DNA of 32,064 nt from Nitrosovibrio sp. Nv4 (GTDB lineage: Bacteria > Pseudomonadota > Alphaproteobacteria > Acetobacterales > Acetobacteraceae), in assembly GCA_943330455.2 (NCBI GenBank), contig CALQHT020000037.1, positions 1 through 32,064 of the forward strand, in the 5' to 3' direction. Below, one piece after another: positions 17,316 through 26,752 of the stretch (its first letter is position 1; each line of letters starts with the position of its first letter). A program made the position numbers and the translations under genes. The notes under the pieces are model-generated. The model was not told where the DNA came from. It searched no databases and saw only the letters and a program-made list of their open reading frames with translations.

Positions 17316-20123
17316 TCAGTGCGCCTCGGCCCAGTTCCGACCCGTCCCGGTCTCCACCACCAGGGGAACGGACAACGTCGCCGCACTCTCCATCACCTGA
17401 CGTACAAGGGCGGACAGCGCGACGGCCTCGTCCTCCGGTGCCTCGAACAGCAATTCATCATGGACTTGCAGCAGCAACCGAGACCGCGATCCGGCGGCAA
17501 GCAGTTCCGCTGGCAACTTGACCATGGCGCGCTTGATGATGTCCGCCGCCCCGCCCTGGAGAGGCGCATTGATCGCCTGGCGTTCGGCATAGGCCCGTCT
17601 GGCGCCGTTCTTGTCGGCGATGCCGGGAACCCAGCAGCGGCGGCCAAACGGCGTGGTGACATAGCCGAGCGCCTTGGCGTCTGCCTTGGTGCGGTCCATG
17701 TAAGCGCGGATGCCTGGGTATCGTTGGAAATAGCGGTCAATATAGACCCGCGCCTCCCCAGGGCCGATGCCCAACTGGCGCGCCAGCCCAAACCCGCTGA
17801 TCCCGTAGATGATGCCGAAATTGATCGCCTTCGCGCGCCGTCGGGTCATCGCGTCCATGCCCGCCATGGGCACCCCGAACACTTCGCTCGCCGTGCGCGC
17901 GTGAATGTCTTCCCCGTTGGCGAAGCTTTCCTTCAACTGCGGGATATCGGCGACATGCGCGAGCAGCCGCAACTCGATCTGCGAGTAATCCGCGCTGACC
18001 AGCACGTGCCCCGGTTCAGCGACGAAGGCGCGCCGGATTCGGCTGCCTTCCTCGGTGCGGACCGGGATGTTCTGCAGGTTCGGGTCGGTGGATGACAGTC
18101 GCCCGGTCGAGGCAATTGCCATCGCGAAACTGGTATGCACCCGCTTGGTGTCTGGGTTGATCTGCTGCACCAGAGCGTCGGCATAAGTGGATTTCAGCTT
18201 CTGCAACTGGCGCCATTCCAGGATGCGCGCCGGCAGATCGTGCCCCTGGTCGGACAGGGTCTGCAGCACCGACGAATCGGTCCCCCAGGCGCCGGTCTTC
18301 ATGCGCTTGCCGCCGGGCAGGCCCATCTCGTCGAACAGCACCTCTCCCAATTGCTTCGGACTGCCGACATTGAACGCGTGGCCGGCCAGACGGTGGCAAT
18401 CCAGCTCCATCACCGCCATGCGGCCCTCAAAATCGACGGACATGCGGCGGAGGTCGTCCTCGTCCACCTTGATGCCCGCGCGTTCCATATCCAACAGGAT
18501 CGGCAGCAGCCGGCGTTCCACCTGTTCGTAGAGAGCCAGCGCACCGGCCTGGCGCAGCCGAGGCCGCAGGCTGTCCCACAGGCGGAAGGTGACGTCGGCG
18601 TCCTCCGCGGCGTAGGCGGTTGCCCGCTCGATCGGCACCTGGGCGAAGGGCAGGCGGTTGCGGCCGGTCCCGGTGACCTCATCGAAGCTGATCGGGGTGT
18701 GGCCGAGATGCAGTTGCGACAACTCATCCAGGCCGTGGCCATGCATGCCGGCTTCCTGCACATAGGAAATCAGCATCGAATCATCCACCGGGCTCGCCTG
18801 CGGGAACCCCGCTCGGCCCATGATCATCAGATCGAACTTGGCGTTCTGATAAATTTTCACCACCGAGGGGTCGGTCAGCAGCGGACCCAGGACCTCGATC
18901 GCGGTTTGCAGAGGCAGTTGTTCGGCCAGAATCTCATGCGCGATCGGCACGTAGCAGGCCTGTCCGGCGGCGGTGGACAGGGAGAACCCGATCAGGCGCG
19001 CGCGCATCGTATCAAGGCCATCGGTTTCGGTATCAACCGCGATGGCACCCAGGGCCGTGGCGCGGTCGACCCAGACCTGAAGCGCCTCCCGGGTGGTGAC
19101 AGTCTCATAGGGTCCGAAACCGGACGACGGCGCTTCGGGTGCACCGGTCGAGGAAGGCGACGCAGAGGGCGCGGCCACGCCAGGCTCGGTCGGGGACGGA
19201 GCCTTCGCGGCGACGCCATCCAGGCCCAAACGGGAAATCGTGCTACGAAAACCCTGTTGAGTCAGCCAGGACACTAGCCGAACCGGATCGGTCTGCCGGA
19301 CCACAAGGTCGGAGATTGGCTGGGGCATGGGCGTGTCGATGCGCAGCAGCACCAACTCGCGAGAGATCCGGGCCCGGTCGGCATGCTCGATCAGCATGTC
19401 CCGCCGCTTGGACGCTTTCATCCCGGGGGCGGCGGCCAATACGGATTCCAGGTCGCCGTATTCATTGATCAGTTGCGCCGCACCCTTTGGACCGATACCC
19501 GGCACGCCAGGGACATTGTCAGTGGAATCGCCGATCAGCGCCTGCACCTCGACCATCTTGTCCGGGGTGACGCCGAATTTCTCCATCACCTCCGGCGGAC
19601 CGATTGACTTCTGCTTGATCGGATCCAGCATACCGACACCGGGCCGGATCAACTGCATCAGATCCTTGTCGGAGGACACGATGGTGACCTCCCCGCCGTT
19701 TTCCGCCGCCCGATGCGCATAGGCGGCGATCAGGTCGTCGGCCTCCCAATCCGGCAACTCGATCGCCGGGACGCCGAACGCTTCCGTCGCCTCTCGCACC
19801 AGGGCGAATTGCGGGATCAGTTCCTCGGGCGCCGGGGGGCGATGCGCCTTGTAGGCCTCGTAGAGGCGATTGCGGAAGGTCAGCCGTCCGGCGTCGAAGA
19901 TCACCGCGATATGGGTGCCGACATGCTCCTTCAGCAGCTTCGCCAACATGTTGGTGAAGCCGAACACCGCGTTCACCGGCGTTCCATCCGGCCGCGTCAT
20001 CGGCGGCAGGGCGTGGAAGGCGCGGAAAATGAAGCCCGAGCCATCGACCAGGACCAAGTGCAGCCGCCCATCGTGTCCTATCGACACGGCATCGGCCGGC
20101 GCAATCACGGCCGGCGCAGTCAC
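17316..20123 (-). CDS. polA: DNA polymerase I
   Basis: A 935-residue, three-domain PolA that removes RNA primers and fills gaps in replication and repair. The N-terminal 5' nuclease domain (about 20-310) shows LVDGSGFIFRAFHALP, VIFDAGRLTFRN, DWEADDLIAAYA and GDSTDNVPGVPGIGPKGAA. The 3'-5' proofreading domain (about 345-520) keeps its acidic residues in VDTETDGL, NAKFDLMI and YAAEDADVTFRLW, so proofreading should be active. The polymerase domain has ADYSQIELRLLAHV (motif A), RRRAKAINFGIIYG (motif B) and QVHDELLFE (motif C). A Pro/Ala/Ser-rich linker lies near 300-330. The start used is GTG; the first 20 residues are not conserved in homologues I recall, so the true start could be slightly downstream. 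It lies 37 bases after a zinc-finger gene. Confidence 0.96.
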   Translation of the reverse strand: MTAPAVIAPADAVSIGHDGRLHLVLVDGSGFIFRAFHALPPMTRPDGTPVNAVFGFTNMLAKLLKEHVGTHIAVIFDAGRLTFRNRLYEAYKAHRPPAPEELIPQFALVREATEAFGVPAIELPDWEADDLIAAYAHRAAENGGEVTIVSSDKDLMQLIRPGVGMLDPIKQKSIGPPEVMEKFGVTPDKMVEVQALIGDSTDNVPGVPGIGPKGAAQLINEYGDLESVLAAAPGMKASKRRDMLIEHADRARISRELVLLRIDTPMPQPISDLVVRQTDPVRLVSWLTQQGFRSTISRLGLDGVAAKAPSPTEPGVAAPSASPSSTGAPEAPSSGFGPYETVTTREALQVWVDRATALGAIAVDTETDGLDTMRARLIGFSLSTAAGQACYVPIAHEILAEQLPLQTAIEVLGPLLTDPSVVKIYQNAKFDLMIMGRAGFPQASPVDDSMLISYVQEAGMHGHGLDELSQLHLGHTPISFDEVTGTGRNRLPFAQVPIERATAYAAEDADVTFRLWDSLRPRLRQAGALALYEQVERRLLPILLDMERAGIKVDEDDLRRMSVDFEGRMAVMELDCHRLAGHAFNVGSPKQLGEVLFDEMGLPGGKRMKTGAWGTDSSVLQTLSDQGHDLPARILEWRQLQKLKSTYADALVQQINPDTKRVHTSFAMAIASTGRLSSTDPNLQNIPVRTEEGSRIRRAFVAEPGHVLVSADYSQIELRLLAHVADIPQLKESFANGEDIHARTASEVFGVPMAGMDAMTRRRAKAINFGIIYGISGFGLARQLGIGPGEARVYIDRYFQRYPGIRAYMDRTKADAKALGYVTTPFGRRCWVPGIADKNGARRAYAERQAINAPLQGGAADIIKRAMVKLPAELLAAGSRSRLLLQVHDELLFEAPEDEAVALSALVRQVMESAATLSVPLVVETGTGRNWAEAH

Positions 20124-20160
20124 GGTCGCCGCGGGATCGTCCTGCGGGGCTGCCCCGATA

Positions 20161-20358
20161 TCAGTGTCCGTGTCCGTGGCCCGCTCCTGCGTTCAGGACA
20201 TAAAGTCGGGAGCAATAGGGGCACATGACGTCCTGTGCCTCGATATGCAGGAAGACCCTTGGGTGGCCCAGTGCAACATTGCCGCCATCGCAGGCGACGG
20301 TGCGCTCGTTCACGGGAATGACCTCGGTGGGAGTCGTGCGGGCGGTGCCGTCCGGCAT
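20161..20358 (-). CDS. CHCC-type zinc-finger protein (NDUFS6-like)
   Basis: A 65-residue protein with the zf-CHCC pattern: VACDGG (C23), LGHPRVFLHI (H32) and VMCPYCSRLYVL (C46, C49), followed by a His/Gly tail (HGHGH). The family is the bacterial relative of the mitochondrial complex I subunit NDUFS6 and occurs widely in alphaproteobacteria; its bacterial role is not settled. AGAGGACACCG precedes the ATG. It is upstream of and in line with polA, 37 bases apart, so they may share a transcript. Confidence 0.85.
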   Translation of the reverse strand: MPDGTARTTPTEVIPVNERTVACDGGNVALGHPRVFLHIEAQDVMCPYCSRLYVLNAGAGHGHGH

Positions 20359-20430
20359 CGGTGTCCTCTATGGTCGGGAGTTCGCGGTAATGATAGCGAT
20401 GCGGCGGATGCTTTCAACCATGCCCTTGCG

Positions 20431-21411
20431 ATGCACCGACTGACCCTTGTTATTGCTATGGTTCTCGGCCTGGAAGGCTGCGTGACCCAGTTGGCGCCGC
20501 CCGGAGAACCGACGACAAATCCATCCGCCACCACGGATGAATTTGTGATGCCGGACGGTGCGCGCCTGCCGTACCGCGCCTGGTTGCCGAACGGGGAACC
20601 GGAGGCGGTTATCCTGGCTCTGCACGGCATGAACGACAGCCGCGATGCCTGGGAAATTCCCGGACCGGCTTTCGCGGAGGCCGGGATCGCGGTGTTCGCT
20701 CCCGATCAGCGCGGTTTCGGTGGCACTGAGAGCCGAGCATTTTGGGCCGGAGCGGATGGGTTGGTTGCCGATACCAGAGCGATGGCACAGGTCCTGCGTC
20801 GACAATTCCCCCGTGCCAGGCTCGTCTTGATGGGGGAAAGCATGGGCGCGGCGGTGCTGATGGTGCTGGCCACCCAACCTGACGCGCCGTCCGGCGTGCA
20901 ATATGTCCTGATCGCGCCCGCGGTCTGGGGACGGGCGAAGATGAACGCCTTGATGCAGGCCACGCTTTGGGTTGCGGCCAACACGGTCCCCGGCATGCGG
21001 CTGGATGGACGCGGCCTGGTGCGAGTGACAGCCAGCGACAACATCGATGCCCTGCGGCGGCTGTCCACCAATCCGTTGACCATCAAGGGAACTCGCGTCG
21101 ATGCCGTTCGGGGCCTTGTGGACCTGATGGACGCGGCGTTGGAGTCCGCCACCAGATTCCGAGCCTCGTCGTTGTTTCTATACGGCGGACGCGACGAGTT
21201 GATCCCGCCCAAGGCAACCGCCGCAACCTGGAACGCGCTGCCGGCCGGACCGGTGCGCGCGTTCTATCCCGACAGCTATCATCTGGCTCTGCGCGATCTG
21301 GGACGAACGATCCCCATCCAGGACATCGTCGCATGGATCCAGCACCCGGAGGCGCCGCTTCCCTCGGGCGCCGATCGGGCGGCGGAGACATGGCTCGGTC
21401 AGCAGGAATAA
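20431..21411 (+). CDS. Alpha/beta hydrolase lipoprotein
   Basis: A 326-residue serine hydrolase of the monoacylglycerol-lipase/lysophospholipase type. A short signal ends in the lipobox LEGC (C17), so it should be a lipid-anchored envelope protein. The oxyanion region is LALHGMND (62-69). The catalytic triad is S137 (GESMG), D255 (YGGRDELIPP) and H284 (SYHLALRDL). Frames reading further upstream are open, but the lipobox sets the start at 20431, even though the ribosome site there is weak. It is divergent from the zinc-finger/polA pair with about 72 bases between. Confidence 0.88.
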   Translation: MHRLTLVIAMVLGLEGCVTQLAPPGEPTTNPSATTDEFVMPDGARLPYRAWLPNGEPEAVILALHGMNDSRDAWEIPGPAFAEAGIAVFAPDQRGFGGTESRAFWAGADGLVADTRAMAQVLRRQFPRARLVLMGESMGAAVLMVLATQPDAPSGVQYVLIAPAVWGRAKMNALMQATLWVAANTVPGMRLDGRGLVRVTASDNIDALRRLSTNPLTIKGTRVDAVRGLVDLMDAALESATRFRASSLFLYGGRDELIPPKATAATWNALPAGPVRAFYPDSYHLALRDLGRTIPIQDIVAWIQHPEAPLPSGADRAAETWLGQQE

Positions 21412-21443
21412 GGCAGGACGGACCTGACGAAGCGGTCGGTCGT

Positions 21444-21992
21444 CTACTCTGCGGCGGGTCGCAGATGCTCCTGCAAACGCGGCATCAATTCCACCAGGTT
21501 GCAGGGCCGGTGCCGGTTGTCCAACTGCGACACCAGGATGTCGTCCCATCCGTCCTTCACCGCACCGGTGCTTCCGGGCAAGGCAAACAGATAGGTTCCG
21601 CCAGCGACCCCACCAATCGCGCGCGATTGCATCGTGGAGGTCCCGATCTTCTGGTAGCTGAGCATGCGGAACAGCTCGCCGAAGCCCTCGATCCGCTTTT
21701 CCAGGACCCTATCGAAGGCTTCCGGAGTGACATCGCGGCCGGTGATGCCGGTGCCGCCGGTGGTGATGACGACATCGATCCGGGGATCCGCGATCCAGCC
21801 GAGAAGCAGGCGCTCGATCGCGGCAGTGTCGTCTTTCTCAATGACGCGAGCGGCGACCACATGGCCGGCCTTCACGATGCGTTCGGCCAGGGTATCGCCG
21901 GACGTATCATTCGCGGCGGTGCGGGTGTCCGAAACGGTCAGAACGGCGATGTTGACCGGGATGAAGGGGCGGCTCTCATCAATGCGTGCCAT
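21444..21992 (-). CDS. moaB: Molybdenum cofactor biosynthesis protein B
   Basis: A 182-residue MoaB/MogA-fold protein that adenylylates or binds molybdopterin in molybdenum cofactor synthesis. Motifs are VLTVSDTR (17-24), DVVITTGGTGITGRD (73-87, the nucleotide/pterin site), TPEAFD and FALPGSTGAVKDGWDDIL. The ATG at 21992 follows GGAGACCGACC; longer frames upstream run into the preceding gene and are not used. It begins 20 bases after the transglycosylase stop on the same strand, so co-transcription is likely. Confidence 0.93.
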   Translation of the reverse strand: MARIDESRPFIPVNIAVLTVSDTRTAANDTSGDTLAERIVKAGHVVAARVIEKDDTAAIERLLLGWIADPRIDVVITTGGTGITGRDVTPEAFDRVLEKRIEGFGELFRMLSYQKIGTSTMQSRAIGGVAGGTYLFALPGSTGAVKDGWDDILVSQLDNRHRPCNLVELMPRLQEHLRPAAE

Positions 21993-22012
21993 GGTCGGTC
22001 TCCAAGGTCCAG

Positions 22013-23893
22013 TCAATTTTCCGTTGAGGTCAATTGGCGCATCTTGCGCCCCGGCCTGGCGAGCGTGAAGGGGGGAAAGGTGCCATCTGCCATGGCCTCC
22101 AGGCTGGGCGCCGGCAGATGCAGTCGCGCCGCATACAGCCACGTGTAGGTCAACGCGCGGACAACGAATTCGCGGGTTTCGGGGACGGGAATCGCCTCAA
22201 TAAACAGCAACGGGTCACCCATATCCCTTAAGTCACCCGCCCGACGCACAAAATTGCTCGGCCCCGTATTGTAACTGGCCAGCACGCGCAGCAGGTCGTT
22301 GCCGACCGCGTTCAGGCCGGCGAGATAGTGCAGATATTTCTGCCCCAGTCGCAGGTTCAGCGCCGGTTCGTGCAGCCGGACGTCGCCCAGATCGCTGTCG
22401 CCGGACACATATTGAGCGGTCACCGGCATGATCTGCATCAGCCCTCGGGCGCCGGCCGGGGAAACCGCCTGGGTATCGAAATTCGATTCCAGCCGGGTCA
22501 GCGCATAAATCAGCGCCGGATCGACGGTGAATCCACCGGTTGGCCGCAGCGTCGGCACGGCAAACCACGTAGCGCCACTTGCAGGACCGGCACCGTCCCG
22601 CAGCGACCCGGCGATACGGGCCGCGAAGTCCCTGGAACCCGTGGCCGAGGCGACCAGCAGCAGCGATCTGGCAAAAATCCGATCCTCCTGCAATTTCGGC
22701 CACAATCCCCGCAATTCCTCCTCGGCCCGCTGGTGCTGACCGACCTGCAACAGGGCAAAGGCCCGCCAGCCGCCCGTGGTCACCGCGACCGCGTCCAGAT
22801 CCGCCGGGGTCAGCAAGGTGCTGGGGCTCGCGATCCCGGTCTCCTGGCCCAGAGCATGGCGTGCCAGCAGACCATGCAGGGTCCGGGGCGCCTCGGCGGC
22901 GCGTTGCAACCAGGTCTCCTCGGCCCGCCAATCCCCGATCGCACGGTTGGCGCGAGCGGCCCAGAAAGCGGACGCGGCCCGGTCCCGACCGGATGCAAGC
23001 CCGGCTTGCGCGGCCTGCTCGAACAATCCCCGTGCCTGCGTCTTCCAGCCCATGCGCCACGCCGCCAGGCCGCCAATATGGCCGGCCAAGGCGATTTGGC
23101 TGGCGCGCGGCACGTCCCGCATCGCCATCAGAGCGACCCGAAGCGCCGCGGCATCCTCGTTCCGGAAAAACAGCTCCCGCGCCACTTCGGCCCGCAGCAG
23201 TCCGGCATAGGCTCGATCCAACCGCCTGATCTCCCCGATCAGACGCAGTGCCGCCTTGGTTTCCCCCGCCCGTGCCTGCTCGATGACCGCCCGATCCAAG
23301 GACGCATTGCGCGCAAAGGGCCAGGAGTCTGCGTCCAGATCGTCGGCCCCGGCCTCGTGATCGGGCGGAGCCAGCGGCTGGCCTGACGTCGGTCTCGGCG
23401 GAGCGACAGTCCCTGACGGCAGCCGCTTCAGCAGCAGAGCATGAATGGCCGTTGCGTCCGGAAGGTCGGCATACAAACTCAGCCAGTCGCTGAGTTCCGG
23501 AACGGTCGAGCGATGGAACCGACCCAGATAGCGTTGGGCCAGAATAGTGCCCATCAGGATCGGATTTTCCAGATTGGCGATGAGCCGGCCAGCCTCGGTC
23601 AGGTTGCCGCTGTCCTGCAAGGCCATGATACGGCGGATGGCGGCGGCGTCGCTCGGCGTCAGTGGCTCGGGCAGGGCAACCTCGGCATTGCTGCCGGACA
23701 TGCGGCCCCTCGGCCAGGCGAACGCGGTTTCCTCGCCACGCCCGCCTGACGGCGGCATGGGCCTTGCGCCATTCCCTGATCCGGACGCCTGCGCGCACAC
23801 TACCGGGGCCAAGGCCCCGAAGAGGATCGTCGTCCCGGCAAGCAGTGCCAGCACGACGGGAAGGCGGGAGAGCGTGTGACCGATCCCTCGCAT
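22013..23893 (-). CDS. Soluble lytic murein transglycosylase (SLT domain)
   Basis: A 626-residue periplasmic enzyme cutting peptidoglycan glycan strands. The signal peptide runs to about residue 35 (VVCAQA). The middle 400 residues are Ala/Leu/Arg-rich and helical, as in the superhelical U-domain of Slt70. The C-terminal SLT domain (about 455-600) shows ALTRLESNFD with the catalytic E469, then SPAGARGLMQIMPVTAQ, NLRLGQKYLHYL and VLASYNTGPSNF. ETREFVVRALTYTWLYAARL follows, typical of Slt ends. The ribosome site is weak. It lies between udg and moaB on the same strand. Confidence 0.93.
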   Translation of the reverse strand: MRGIGHTLSRLPVVLALLAGTTILFGALAPVVCAQASGSGNGARPMPPSGGRGEETAFAWPRGRMSGSNAEVALPEPLTPSDAAAIRRIMALQDSGNLTEAGRLIANLENPILMGTILAQRYLGRFHRSTVPELSDWLSLYADLPDATAIHALLLKRLPSGTVAPPRPTSGQPLAPPDHEAGADDLDADSWPFARNASLDRAVIEQARAGETKAALRLIGEIRRLDRAYAGLLRAEVARELFFRNEDAAALRVALMAMRDVPRASQIALAGHIGGLAAWRMGWKTQARGLFEQAAQAGLASGRDRAASAFWAARANRAIGDWRAEETWLQRAAEAPRTLHGLLARHALGQETGIASPSTLLTPADLDAVAVTTGGWRAFALLQVGQHQRAEEELRGLWPKLQEDRIFARSLLLVASATGSRDFAARIAGSLRDGAGPASGATWFAVPTLRPTGGFTVDPALIYALTRLESNFDTQAVSPAGARGLMQIMPVTAQYVSGDSDLGDVRLHEPALNLRLGQKYLHYLAGLNAVGNDLLRVLASYNTGPSNFVRRAGDLRDMGDPLLFIEAIPVPETREFVVRALTYTWLYAARLHLPAPSLEAMADGTFPPFTLARPGRKMRQLTSTEN

Positions 23894-24001
23894 GGGGGTT
23901 CGCTACAGGGTAACCGCGCTCGCTTCAACCCATCCGCATGAGACTCGTATCAAAATTACTCCAAAACATGCCGCTGTACCGATTCGGCAAGTCCTTTTGG
24001 A

Positions 24002-24835
24002 TCACATTTTCGTGATATCTGTGTCCAGTCCCCGCCTCAGCAGCCGCAACCCAGCCCAGGCATCACGCCGGCGTAAAGCCTCTTTCCGAATATCCATCAG
24101 GCCGGGCAGTACCAGCACGGGCAGGGGTTCGGCACGCCCTGGAATGCGCACGCTCTCCCATTCCGGCGTCGTGCGCCGCCGGCGCCCGCGTTCGGGCATC
24201 AGCGCACGAACCGCGTCGGCGCCCAGCAACACCATGCGTCGCGGCGCGGCCAGGACGATCAGCCGGTGCAGGAATGGCAGGCACACCGCAAGCTCCCCAG
24301 CATACGGCGCTCGGCCGCCGGGAGGTCGCCAGGGAATGAGCGGCGCACACAGAAGCACCTGGCGGGTCAGGCCGATGCTGGCGAGCATCCGGTCGAACAA
24401 GGCGCCCTCCGGCCCGGCCAGCGGGTGACCGCCACGGTCCTCCTCCACGCCGGGAGCATCACCAATCACCAGAAGCCCCGCCGCGGGATCGCCCTCGGCA
24501 AACACCAGATTGCTGGCCGTGTCACGCAAGGCGCAAAAATCGCATCCGGCGATCGCTTCTCGTAGCGCTTCCAAGGACCCGGCGGGCTCGACCAGTCGCC
24601 TGGCCCGTTCGCCGTCGGTCGCGGCAACGGTGGCCGGCGTGGGTCTGGGTGGCACGGCGGCCAGCGAAATACGAGGCGGCGGGTCCGGTGCTTGGGATCC
24701 GGCGCCCGGGGTCGTGTTCGCACGAGCCAGCACTGCGATCGCCGCGGGAACGCGCAGCCGATCGACGGGATCGGCCTCCAACGCCTCATCGGCGCCCCAT
24801 TCGATTTGCAGCCGCAGTAACGCCAGATCGTCCAT
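24002..24835 (-). CDS. Uracil-DNA glycosylase family protein (family 4-like)
   Basis: A 277-residue protein. A variable Pro/Ala-rich N-terminal stretch (about 30-90) precedes a UDG-superfamily domain. CDFC (C98, C101), C163 and C185 could ligate an iron-sulphur cluster. Motif 1 is [20 protein letters not shown] (125-144), close to the family-4 GEAPGxxEDxxGxPFVGxxG. WRPPGGRAP and the VLLGADAV block also fit. The motif-2 loop, usually HPxxLLR, reads [18 protein letters not shown] here with no histidine. It would remove uracil from DNA if active, but loss of that His makes activity or specificity uncertain. GCAGGAGTCGGAT precedes the ATG. It is divergent from ETF-QO and upstream of slt-moaB. Confidence 0.85.
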   Translation of the reverse strand: MDDLALLRLQIEWGADEALEADPVDRLRVPAAIAVLARANTTPGAGSQAPDPPPRISLAAVPPRPTPATVAATDGERARRLVEPAGSLEALREAIAGCDFCALRDTASNLVFAEGDPAAGLLVIGDAPGVEEDRGGHPLAGPEGALFDRMLASIGLTRQVLLCAPLIPWRPPGGRAPYAGELAVCLPFLHRLIVLAAPRRMVLLGADAVRALMPERGRRRRTTPEWESVRIPGRAEPLPVLVLPGLMDIRKEALRRRDAWAGLRLLRRGLDTDITKM

Positions 24836-24967
24836 ATCCGACTCCTGCCCAGGCTGGCGGCTTTGCGCAACAGCCCCACTATATGTTTCCTGCATCTCGT
24901 CCGGGTGATGCCGTTCCAGTCCGATGGAAAACCCTTTAGAGTCACGGCACAACAAAAGGAGCTGGCT

Positions 24968-26605
24968 ATGGCGGAGGATCTGCCCCCGCGGGAGGCGATG
25001 GAGTTCGATGTGGTGATCGTCGGAGGCGGGCCATCCGGGCTGGCCGCGGCGATCCGGTTGAAGCAGTTGTCGCCCGATATCGCGGTGTGCCTGGTGGAAA
25101 AGGGCGGCGAGATCGGCGCCCATATTCTGTCCGGTGCGGTGCTGGAGCCGCGCGCCCTGACGGAACTGTTCCCCGATTGGCAGGCGCTTGGCGCGCCGCT
25201 GGAAACGCCCGCGACCGATGACCGGTTTCTGTTCCTGACGGAAACCAGCGCGACCCGGTTGCCCACCCCGCCGCAGATGAACAACCACGGCAACTATATC
25301 GTGTCCCTGGGCAATGTCTGCCGCTGGCTGGGCCAGCAGGCCGAGGCGCTGGGCGTGGAAATCTACCCAGGATTCGCCGCGGCGGAGATTCTGGAGGAAG
25401 ACGGCCGGGTCGTCGGCATCGCGACCGGCGACATGGGCATCGGCAAGGACGGGGAACCCACCGACAATTTCGCGCGCGGCATGGAACTGCGGGCTCGCTA
25501 CACGCTGTTCGCGGAGGGCTGCCGGGGCTCCCTCTCGAAGCAGTTGATGGCCCGCTACCACCTGCGCGACGGGCACGACCCGCAGACCTTCGCCATCGGC
25601 ATCAAGGAATTGTGGGAAGTCCCGGCCGAGAACCACAAGCCCGGACTGATCGAGCACTCCATCGGCTGGCCGCTGAGCAGCGACACCTATGGCGGCTCCT
25701 TCCTGTATCATTTCGGCAAGAATCTGATCTCCTACGGGTTCGTCATCGGGTTGGACTATCGCAATCCGTGGCTGTCGCCGTTCGACGAGATGCAGCGCTT
25801 CAAGACGCATCCGCATGTCCGCACGCATTTCACCGGCGGCCGGCGCGTCTCCTATGGAGCGCGGGCATTGAATGAGGGCGGGTTGCAGTCGATCCCCAAG
25901 CTGACGTTCCCTGGCGGCGCGTTGATCGGCGATTCGGCCGGGTTCGTTAACGTGCCGAAGATCAAGGGCACGCATACCTCCATGAAGTCCGGCATGCTGG
26001 CGGCGGAAGCGGTGGTCGAGGCCTTGGCGGGCGACGCGCCGGCCGAACTGACCGCCTATCCGGAGAAGCTGCAAGCGAGCTGGGTGTGGGAGGAATTGTC
26101 CTCCGTCCGCAATATCCGCCCGGCGTTTTCGAAGTTCGGAATGTGGGGCGGATTGGTCTACTCGGCGCTGGACACGTATCTGCTGCGTGGCAAGGCGCCG
26201 TGGACGTTCCACCATGGCCATCGCGACAACGAGACGTTGCTGGAGGCGGAGGCGGCACCGAAGATCGTGTATCCGAAGCCGGATGGCATCCTGACCTTTG
26301 ATCGGCTGTCGTCGGTGTTCATCAGCAACACCAACCATGAGGAAAACCAGCCGGTCCACCTGACGTTGAAGGACCCGAATATCGCGATTTCGGTGAACTA
26401 CGACCAGTATGGGAGTCCGGAAAGCCGGTATTGCCCGGCCGGTGTCTACGAGATCGTGGGCATCGAGGAGGGCGAGCCAAAGTTGCAGATCAATGCGCAG
26501 AACTGCGTGCATTGTAAGACCTGCGACATCAAGGACCCGACTCAGAACATCAACTGGGTGACACCGGAAGGTGGTGGCGGGCCGAGCTATCCGGGCGGGA
26601 TGTAG
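24968..26605 (+). CDS. Electron transfer flavoprotein-ubiquinone oxidoreductase
   Basis: A 545-residue membrane-associated flavoprotein that passes electrons from ETF (acyl-CoA and amine dehydrogenation) to ubiquinone. The FAD-binding site is [18 protein letters not shown] (14-31), followed by [16 protein letters not shown], the quinone-domain region [20 protein letters not shown], and [20 protein letters not shown]. The C-terminal [4Fe-4S] domain has cysteines in RYCPAGVYE and [31 protein letters not shown] gives a strong ribosome site for the ATG at 24968; an upstream ATG at 24863 overlaps the opposing gene's leader and is rejected. Followed by a large palindrome that probably terminates it. 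Confidence 0.96.
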   Translation: MAEDLPPREAMEFDVVIVGGGPSGLAAAIRLKQLSPDIAVCLVEKGGEIGAHILSGAVLEPRALTELFPDWQALGAPLETPATDDRFLFLTETSATRLPTPPQMNNHGNYIVSLGNVCRWLGQQAEALGVEIYPGFAAAEILEEDGRVVGIATGDMGIGKDGEPTDNFARGMELRARYTLFAEGCRGSLSKQLMARYHLRDGHDPQTFAIGIKELWEVPAENHKPGLIEHSIGWPLSSDTYGGSFLYHFGKNLISYGFVIGLDYRNPWLSPFDEMQRFKTHPHVRTHFTGGRRVSYGARALNEGGLQSIPKLTFPGGALIGDSAGFVNVPKIKGTHTSMKSGMLAAEAVVEALAGDAPAELTAYPEKLQASWVWEELSSVRNIRPAFSKFGMWGGLVYSALDTYLLRGKAPWTFHHGHRDNETLLEAEAAPKIVYPKPDGILTFDRLSSVFISNTNHEENQPVHLTLKDPNIAISVNYDQYGSPESRYCPAGVYEIVGIEEGEPKLQINAQNCVHCKTCDIKDPTQNINWVTPEGGGGPSYPGGM

Positions 26606-26623
26606 AGGGTAGGACTGGAGAAG

Positions 26624-26730
26624 ATTCTCCCCCTCCCCTTGTGGGAGGGGGTTGGGGGGAGGGGTTTTGCGCCCCATTTGTGCGGGTTGACCCCTCCCCC
26701 CACCCCCTCCCGCAAGGGGAGGGGGAGAAT
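26624..26730. repeat. Large palindrome (41/40-bp arms), probable bidirectional terminator
   Basis: The left arm (26624-26664) starts ATTCTCCCCCTCCCC, and the right arm (26691-26730) is its complement apart from one mismatch and one one-base gap; the loop is 26 bases. Each arm is itself a smaller hairpin around CTTG/CAAG. It fills the gap between the convergent ETF-QO and CoA-transferase genes, and on the plus strand TTTTCTTTT follows directly. A second copy of the left arm starts at the right window edge (about 32033), so this is a dispersed repeat family. Confidence 0.8.
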
Positions 26731-26752
26731 TTTCTTTTGCGCAGACCGCAGT

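Noticed and set aside
24835-26677. Long upstream extension of the UDG frame, antisense to ETF-QO
   Set aside because: The extension is the shadow of ETF-QO; a good ribosome site and family length place the UDG start at 24835.
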